From Gemmatimonadaceae bacterium (GTDB lineage: Bacteria; Gemmatimonadota; Gemmatimonadetes; Gemmatimonadales; Gemmatimonadaceae), in contig JACDCY010000007.1 in assembly GCA_013817305.1 (NCBI GenBank), positions 1 to 55,172 of the forward strand: 55,172 nt of DNA, written 5' to 3'. The stretch's first letter is position 1; each line of letters starts with the position of its first letter. Below are positions 50,688 to 55,172 of this stretch, one piece after another. The notes under the pieces were generated by a model, which worked only from the letters and a program-made list of their open reading frames with translations, had not been told where the DNA came from and ran no database searches. A program made the translations under genes and the position numbers.

Positions 50688-51661
50688 TCGGAAAGCTTCT
50701 GCGATGGGCGATCACGCTGGCGATCATTGCGCTGCTGATCGTTTTTGCGCGCACCGTGGATTGGAGCGCCGCTTGGATCGCCATGCGCGGAGCGTCGATT
50801 CCCCTGCTGTTGCTGGCTTTCGCGGCCAACACCGCATCGGTGCTACTCCGCGTCGTGCGGTGGTGGATGTTCCTGCGGCCGGCGGGCGCGCCCTCGCTCG
50901 CGATGGCGATGAAGGCCGGGATCGCCGGCGTGGGGCTGAACAACGTGCTGCTTGCGAACGGCGGCGAGGCCGCGCGGGTGGTGTTCGCGTCGAGCGCGTC
51001 GGGTGTGCCAGCCGCGACCGTGCTGGCGACGATCGCTCTCGAGCGGATGTTCGACATCGTCGGCTTCATAGTGATGGTGGTTGCTGCGACGCTGCTCTTT
51101 CCTCTACCGCCGGAGATGGAAGGCTACCGCATACCGGCAATGCTGGTCCTCGCGCTCGTGCTCGGCGGCCTCTCGTTGCTCGTGTACAAGACACGCGGCA
51201 TGACGCCCGAATCGCTGGCGGAGCGACCCGTCGAAGTGACTCCGCCGGTGGGTGTGGTGGCGAAGGTGAAGTCGTTCTTCAAATGGTTTGGCGCGAGCAT
51301 GGGCGCGCTGACGAACGGCCCGCGGTTCGTGTGGGCGCTGGCGCTGTCGCTGCTCGCGTGGGTCGGCCAGGTGGCAACGTTCGCGCTCGCCGCGAAGGCC
51401 GCCGGGGTCGACGTCCCGCTGGAGGCCAGTCTTGCGGGACTGCTCGCCGTGAACCTGGGACTGGTGCTCCGCGCTACGCCGGGCAACGTAGGATTCTTCC
51501 AGGTCGCGTACGCGCTCACCGTGGCGCAGTTCGGAGTTGCGCGGGATCCGGCGATCGCGATCTCTCTGCTTATTCAGACTCTGCAGGTCGTTCCGATCAC
51601 CATTGTGGGCGTCGCCCTCGCGCCGGAGTTCTTGTTCAAGAAGCGGCGCACGGCATCCTAA
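50684..51661 (+). CDS. Lysylphosphatidylglycerol synthase transmembrane-region (UPF0104) family protein
   Basis: 325 residues with about eight hydrophobic helices. The family pattern appears as LLRVVRWWMFLRPAGAPSLA, GVGLNNVLLANGGEAARVVF (Gly-rich, Glu-Ala-x-Arg), LATIALERMFDIVGFIVMVV, and the C-terminal LVLRATPGNVGFFQVAYALT with Pro-Gly-x-x-Gly-x-x-(E/Q). These proteins resemble the flippase half of MprF and some glycan/lipid transporters; the catalytic lysyl-transferase half is absent. The substrate is unknown. ATG 50684 overlaps the ppdK stop. It ends the rightward run. Confidence 0.78.
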   Translation: MIGKLLRWAITLAIIALLIVFARTVDWSAAWIAMRGASIPLLLLAFAANTASVLLRVVRWWMFLRPAGAPSLAMAMKAGIAGVGLNNVLLANGGEAARVVFASSASGVPAATVLATIALERMFDIVGFIVMVVAATLLFPLPPEMEGYRIPAMLVLALVLGGLSLLVYKTRGMTPESLAERPVEVTPPVGVVAKVKSFFKWFGASMGALTNGPRFVWALALSLLAWVGQVATFALAAKAAGVDVPLEASLAGLLAVNLGLVLRATPGNVGFFQVAYALTVAQFGVARDPAIAISLLIQTLQVVPITIVGVALAPEFLFKKRRTAS

Positions 51662-51664
51662 CGA

Positions 51665-51690
51665 CAAGGGCGCCCTTTCGGACGCCCTTG
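51665..51690. terminator. Hairpin between the flippase-like gene and tmRNA, likely bidirectional terminator
   Basis: CAAGGGCGCCC (51665-51675), loop TTTC, GGACGCCCTTG (51680-51690): 10 of 11 base pairs. It lies 4 bases after the flippase-like stop codon and 24 bases beyond the 3' end of the convergent tmRNA. It lacks a clear T-run on either strand. Confidence 0.6.
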
Positions 51691-51713
51691 GACTGCTACG
51701 GGGGTGTTTCAGA

Positions 51714-52070
51714 TGGAGGCGCGGGGATTCGAACCCCGGTCCGAGACAAGATTCACCACGGCGTCTACGTGCGTAGCCTACCGATTGAGGTCTCCAGACG
51801 CTGGCCAGTAGGCGGCCCACGCTGAACAAGTCTTCTAAAATTTCGCCGACGAGCGGAAGACGCGTCCGCCGACTAGCCCGAATTTTCGATACTCGTCAGA
51901 ACGCCTCAGGCGAGCTTTCTGCCGAGCAGGTGCGAGAAGGTACTAGACCTTACGCAGCCAGAGCCAAGTTGTCGTTGGCAATTGTGATTCGTCCCAAAGG
52001 TTTAACCAGGATCTGAGGACCTGGACACGCGGCCTTAGCTTCACCAACCCCGTCGAAGCCAGTCGCCCCC
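51714..52070 (-). ncRNA. ssrA: Transfer-messenger RNA (tmRNA)
   Basis: One-piece tmRNA of about 357 nt that rescues stalled ribosomes. The 5' end GGGGGCGACTGGCTTCGACG (from 52070) has the conserved TTCGACG. The 3' end has a T arm CGGGG TTCGAAT CCCCG, then CGCCTCC and discriminator A at 51714. GGGGGCG pairs with CGCCTCC through seven pairs including one G-U, as in E. coli tmRNA. The genome encodes TCT after A, so CCA must be added by nucleotidyltransferase. The tag frame at 51950-51979 starts with an Ala codon. Pseudoknot-rich sequence lies between tag and T arm. An SmpB gene is not in the window. Confidence 0.95.
51950..51979 (-). other. tmRNA tag peptide ANDNLALAA
   Basis: Within tmRNA the resume codon GCC begins the frame GCC AAC GAC AAC TTG GCT CTG GCT GCG TAA, read on the minus strand. 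The peptide starts with Ala-Asn-Asp-Asn and ends in Leu-Ala-Ala, the usual ClpXP degradation signal. Confidence 0.9.
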
Positions 52071-52078
52071 GTCCATGC

Positions 52079-52107
52079 ATTATAGCGGATCCACACACCG
52101 AAGTCAA
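52079..52107 (-). promoter_or_regulatory. Consensus sigma70 promoter of ssrA
   Basis: On the minus strand TTGACT (52102-52107), a 17-base spacer and a perfect TATAAT (52079-52084). The mature 5' G of tmRNA is 9 bases after the -10, so transcription probably starts at or within a few bases of the mature end. Confidence 0.9.
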
Positions 52108-52144
52108 TCAAAATGCGTGTGAGAATATACTTTAGCTTTGCCCT

Positions 52145-53569
52145 CTAAGCTCTTGCAGGGCCGCTAATTGCCTCGGCGGCGTTTACACGGTTACGCCCGT
52201 CCGCCTTGGCCCGGTACAACGCGGCGTCCGCAGCCGCTATGAGAGCCTCCACCGATCTCGCGCTCGCCGGAAAAGCCGCGACCCCTCCCGAAATCGTCAC
52301 CCGCGCCGAGCCGCCTGTCCACCGAACGGTATGCTCCATCACCACCAATCTGAGCCTGTTGGCCAGCTCCACAGCCCCATCCAGCTCCGTCCTCGGCAGC
52401 AGAAGCGCGAGCTCTTCCCCGCCATACCGCGCGCAGGTATCGACGTCCCGTACCCACTCCTGCAACAGCCGCGCGATGGCCCTGAGCACGGCGTCGCCCG
52501 CCTGGTGGCCGTGCGTGTCGTTCACGTTCTTGAAGTGGTCGATGTCGAACATCACCAGCGAGCTCTGGCCGCCGAACCGTCCCGTCTCCGCGATCATCTG
52601 CTGAAGGCGGTCCTGGAAATGTCCGCGATTGTAGAGACCGGTCAGGGGATCCGTGCGAGCCCTGCGCGTGATCTCCTCGATCTCCCATACCGTCTGCAGC
52701 GAAGAGCCGGCGAGCAGCGCGAGAAGCCGGAGGTTCTTGGCGTCCGCTTGCGACACGTCGCCCGGCGCGCGCCCCTCGATCACGATGGCGCCGATCACCC
52801 CGGCGTCGCCGCGCAGTGGGAGGATGCCGAGCGAGCCGAGCCGGGGCGAGCGCTCGCCATCCCCGAAAAGCACTGCAGGCGCCGCGAGCCGGCGCGCATC
52901 ATCCATCACCACCGGGATGTCTGCCGAGCACGCGCGCGCCACCTGGCCGCGGGAGTCCAGCTCGAGGCCAGGCACCGCCCGGGCATCGGGCGTTGAGTAT
53001 ACGACCTCCCCTGCCTCCGCGTCGCGGTTCCAATGCACGAGCGCGGCGCCGTAGCCGGCCGTCATCTCGAGCGCGGCGGTCGTGATCGAATCACCCAGCT
53101 CATCGATGTTCCGGTTGGCGCTGAATCGCTGCGCGGCGGTGAGCAGCGCCGATGATTGTTGCGTCGCGCGATGATACTGTCCGCGAGCGCCGATCAGCTC
53201 GTACAACGGACCGAGGTGCGCACAGTAGCGCGTGATGGAGGTCTTGTGGGGCTCGCTGCCGCGCGGCAACCCGGCCTCGGACGAGATGCTCAGCGCGCCC
53301 ACCGGCCCGCTCTCGCCGGGGATTGGAGCGGCCACGAGCAACGCCGGCGCGCTCCCCACCGCCTGCGGCCTGTTTTCCTCGACAGACCACGCGACCAGCG
53401 AGCGCCAGGTCTGCTCGACGAAATGCTCTGGCTCGCCGCCGTGAACCGTGGACCACCACCCCGGCACGAGCTCGTCGGACTCGGCGTGGGTTCGCCAGAA
53501 TACGACTTCGTCCGCGCCGGTGGATGCGCGGACGATTTCGAGATATCCGATTAAGAGGGCGTCAGGCAC
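52145..53569 (-). CDS. GAF-GGDEF diguanylate cyclase
   Basis: 474 residues, soluble. Two sensor-like regions come first (about residues 1-130, and a clear GAF at about 150-300, from SSALLTAAQRFSANRNIDEL to ADAKNLRLLALLAGSSLQTV). The cyclase domain has RTDPLTGLYNRGHFQDRLQQ, VMFDIDHFKNVNDTHGHQAG and the active motif RYGGEELALLLP. RDVD lies five residues before GGEEL, an I-site for product inhibition. It should make cyclic di-GMP from two GTP. GTG 53569 start, 26 bases after dusB. With the HD-GYP protein at 27687-29165 the window has both a predicted maker and a possible degrader. Confidence 0.92.
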   Translation of the reverse strand: MPDALLIGYLEIVRASTGADEVVFWRTHAESDELVPGWWSTVHGGEPEHFVEQTWRSLVAWSVEENRPQAVGSAPALLVAAPIPGESGPVGALSISSEAGLPRGSEPHKTSITRYCAHLGPLYELIGARGQYHRATQQSSALLTAAQRFSANRNIDELGDSITTAALEMTAGYGAALVHWNRDAEAGEVVYSTPDARAVPGLELDSRGQVARACSADIPVVMDDARRLAAPAVLFGDGERSPRLGSLGILPLRGDAGVIGAIVIEGRAPGDVSQADAKNLRLLALLAGSSLQTVWEIEEITRRARTDPLTGLYNRGHFQDRLQQMIAETGRFGGQSSLVMFDIDHFKNVNDTHGHQAGDAVLRAIARLLQEWVRDVDTCARYGGEELALLLPRTELDGAVELANRLRLVVMEHTVRWTGGSARVTISGGVAAFPASARSVEALIAAADAALYRAKADGRNRVNAAEAISGPARA

Positions 53570-53595
53570 GGGCGCTTGCGACCGGGCCGGTCAGC

Positions 53596-54612
53596 TCAGG
53601 CGGCCGTATCCAGCGCGACCGGGCTCTGCTCGCCGTGGCGCTCCGGCCCGGCGAGATACTCGGCGAAAATGCCTTCGACTTCCTGAAGCGAATCCACTGC
53701 GTGCAGCTTGCGGCGGAGATCGGCGGATCCCGGCAAACCTTTCACGTACCAGCCGAGGTGCTTGCGGAACTCGATCGCCGCCCCGCGTGGATCGGCTTCG
53801 TACTCGTCCGCCATCCGCGCGTGCTCGAGCGCAACTGCGAATCGCTCCTCAACCGGCGGAATCGCAGGCTTGGGCTTCCCCTCGAGTAGCGCGCGAGTCT
53901 CGCGAAAGATCCACGGCTGGCCGAACGAGCCGCGCGCGATCATCACGCCCGCGCACCCCGTCTCCCGCTGCATCCGCGCGGCGTCCTCCGCGGTCTTGAT
54001 GTCGCCGTTGCCGAGCACGGGGATCTCGAGCGCGGCCGCGACCGCAGCGATCTCGTCCCAGCGTGCCGCGCCGGTGTACATCTGTGAGCGCGTCCGAGGG
54101 TGCAGCGCCAGCGCCTTCGCGCCCGCGTCTTGGCAGCGGAGGGCGATAGCGACCGGATCACGCATCTCTTCGTTCCACCCGCTGCGGATCTTCACCGTGA
54201 CGGGCAGATGCGTGTGCGCGGAGACCGCGCGGATCACGCCCTCGACGAGCCCCATGTCCTTCAGGCATCCGGAGCCGCCGTTGCGCTTGACGACTTTCTT
54301 TACAGGGCAGCCGAAGTTGATGTCGATGAACTCGGGCTGAAAAACATCGGTTACGAGCGCGGCCGCTTCGCCCATGGCTACCGGATCACCGCCAAAGATC
54401 TGGACGCCGATCGGACGCTCGTCGGGGCCGAACCGGAGCTTGTCCATCGTGGCCGCGTTCTCGCGCCGGATCCCTTCAGCGGACAGAAACTCCGTTACGA
54501 CCACGTCCGCGCCGAACCGGCGGCAGATCCGCCGGAAGGGCGACTCCGACACGCCGGCCATCGGGGCGAGATAGAGCGGAATGTCGCTCGTAACGGCGAA
54601 CGGAAAGCGCAT
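53596..54612 (-). CDS. dusB: tRNA-dihydrouridine synthase (DusB type)
   Basis: 338-residue FMN TIM-barrel enzyme. Motifs: LYLAPMAGVSESPFRRICRR, IGVQIFGGDPVAMGEAA, IDINFGCPVKKVVKRNGGSG with the catalytic Cys, VTVKIRSGWNEEMRDPVAIA, LHPRTRSQMYTG, and VLGNGDIKTAEDAARM with GVMIARGSFGQPWIF. It reduces uridines in the tRNA D-loop. ATG 54612. It is divergent from the PTS IIA gene and upstream of the diguanylate cyclase. Confidence 0.94.
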   Translation of the reverse strand: MRFPFAVTSDIPLYLAPMAGVSESPFRRICRRFGADVVVTEFLSAEGIRRENAATMDKLRFGPDERPIGVQIFGGDPVAMGEAAALVTDVFQPEFIDINFGCPVKKVVKRNGGSGCLKDMGLVEGVIRAVSAHTHLPVTVKIRSGWNEEMRDPVAIALRCQDAGAKALALHPRTRSQMYTGAARWDEIAAVAAALEIPVLGNGDIKTAEDAARMQRETGCAGVMIARGSFGQPWIFRETRALLEGKPKPAIPPVEERFAVALEHARMADEYEADPRGAAIEFRKHLGWYVKGLPGSADLRRKLHAVDSLQEVEGIFAEYLAGPERHGEQSPVALDTAA

Positions 54613-54656
54613 CGAAGCAAGCTAACGGAGCAGGCAACTGCTTGCAACGACAGCAT

Positions 54657-54685
54657 TTGACAGCGTTCGGGGGCGCTGGTAAGTT
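54657..54685 (+). promoter_or_regulatory. Promoter of the PTS IIA gene (leaderless prediction)
   Basis: TTGACA (54657-54662, perfect -35), 17 bases, TAAGTT (54680-54685). Only 9 bases separate the -10 from the ATG at 54695, so the transcript should start at or within about three bases of the start codon, leaving no room for a ribosome binding site. Confidence 0.65.
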
Positions 54686-54694
54686 GCGCGGTTA

Positions 54695-55147
54695 ATGGAA
54701 CTCCGGGACTTTTTTTCAGAAGACGCGATCGAGCTCGAGCTCAAGGGCGCATCCAAGGACGACGTCCTTAAAGAGCTGATAGCCCTGCTCAAGCTCGACG
54801 AGAAATCCGAAGGCATGCTGTTCAAGATGCTGAAGCGGCGCGAGAACCTCGGCTCCACCGGCATCGGGCGCGGAATCGCCATCCCCCACTGCCGCTCGCT
54901 CGTCGTCACCAAGCTGCGCGTCGCGTTCGGCAGAAAGCGCGAAGGGCTCGACTTCAAGGCGATCGACGACAACCCGGTGAACTTCTTTTTCCTGATCGTC
55001 GCGCCGCCACTCGAAGTATCCAACCAGTACCTGCCGGTGCTCGGCAAGATCGCGCAGTTCAGCAAGGAGGCCGACGTGCCCGACCGGCTGCTTGGAATCA
55101 CGCAACCGGCTGAGTTCATGGCGCTGCTTGAAGAGAAGCACGTATAG
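54695..55147 (+). CDS. PTS IIA (fructose/nitrogen-type, PtsN-like) protein
   Basis: 150-residue IIA domain: MELRDFFSEDAIELELKGAS, then LGSTGIGRGIAIPHCRSLVV with the phospho-accepting His (IPHCRS), and VNFFFLIVAPP. It would take phosphate from HPr. The domain stands alone, so a regulatory PtsN-like role is as likely as sugar uptake; no IIB or IIC is seen. A promoter with consensus -35 lies directly before it and predicts a leaderless mRNA. The last 25 bases of the window after its stop hold nothing recognisable. Confidence 0.88.
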   Translation: MELRDFFSEDAIELELKGASKDDVLKELIALLKLDEKSEGMLFKMLKRRENLGSTGIGRGIAIPHCRSLVVTKLRVAFGRKREGLDFKAIDDNPVNFFFLIVAPPLEVSNQYLPVLGKIAQFSKEADVPDRLLGITQPAEFMALLEEKHV

Positions 55148-55172
55148 GCTGAGGGCAACGGCAACAGCAGCA

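Noticed and set aside
51714-51740. tRNA gene suggested by GGTTCGAATCCCC
   Set aside because: The T arm and acceptor pair with the tmRNA 5' end at 52070, with a tag frame between; it is ssrA.

Overview
This 55 kb window is GC-rich, densely packed bacterial chromosome. Neighbouring genes are often joined by 1-4 base stop/start overlaps (ATGA, GTGA or TTGA), and GTG and TTG starts are common. Lipoproteins, an MltF-type transglycosylase, PurS/PurQ/PurL-type purine synthesis and AtuA/DUF1446 metabolism point to a Gram-negative, heterotrophic bacterium. My best guess is Gemmatimonadota, but that is an inference from gene content and arrangement, not a marker-gene placement. There is no prophage, insertion sequence, CRISPR array or rRNA.

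Layout. 1-13.6 kb: 5' part of an RNase E/G gene with a long GC-rich leader, a membrane methyltransferase, an acyl-CoA dehydrogenase, a multicopper oxidase with unusual motif order, then a tightly coupled leftward operon (histidine kinase, acyl-CoA carboxylase beta subunit, AtuA, AtuA-like small protein, enoyl-CoA hydratase, an unlisted 54-aa membrane protein, recQ) and an mltF-like lipoprotein. 13.7-20.3 kb: a DASS anion transporter split by a frameshift, and a B12-dependent acyl-CoA mutase system (small subunit, large subunit, MeaB chaperone) downstream of ybeY and phoH. 20.4-36.2 kb: aspS, rlmN, and a long leftward run trpC-trpF-trpB-HEAT-(HD-GYP)-trpA-folB-folK-panB-panC-yqeK-lytR_C. lexA lies in the opposite direction between trpC and trpD. 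36.3-51.7 kb: a rightward run truA, transaldolase-like gene, htrA, purB, purC, psd, pssA, purS, purQ, purL, purF, ppdK, flippase-like gene. 51.7-55.2 kb: tmRNA with a consensus promoter, a diguanylate cyclase, dusB, and a PTS IIA gene whose promoter predicts a leaderless mRNA.

Most notable signal: at least seven short intergenic elements, plus one stretch inside the meaB coding region, are built from degenerate tandem 7-base units and usually fold as imperfect hairpins (near 1.36, 18.09, 20.32, 23.79, 26.49, 40.61, 43.44 and 47.91 kb). The units fall into three sequence groups (TGGTTTG-like, GGTATCA/GTGATTA-like, ACTGCGC-like), yet all keep the 7-base period. Several lie between genes that appear co-transcribed, and they touch start or stop codons (purC start, folB stop, folK start). 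They resemble in form the heptamer STRR repeats known from cyanobacteria and could be an undescribed intergenic repeat family.

Other points for follow-up are a transaldolase-like protein with Gln at the Schiff-base lysine position, a mutase whose substrate-pocket residues differ from methylmalonyl-CoA mutase, and signalling or scaffold genes embedded in the tryptophan and acyl-CoA operons.
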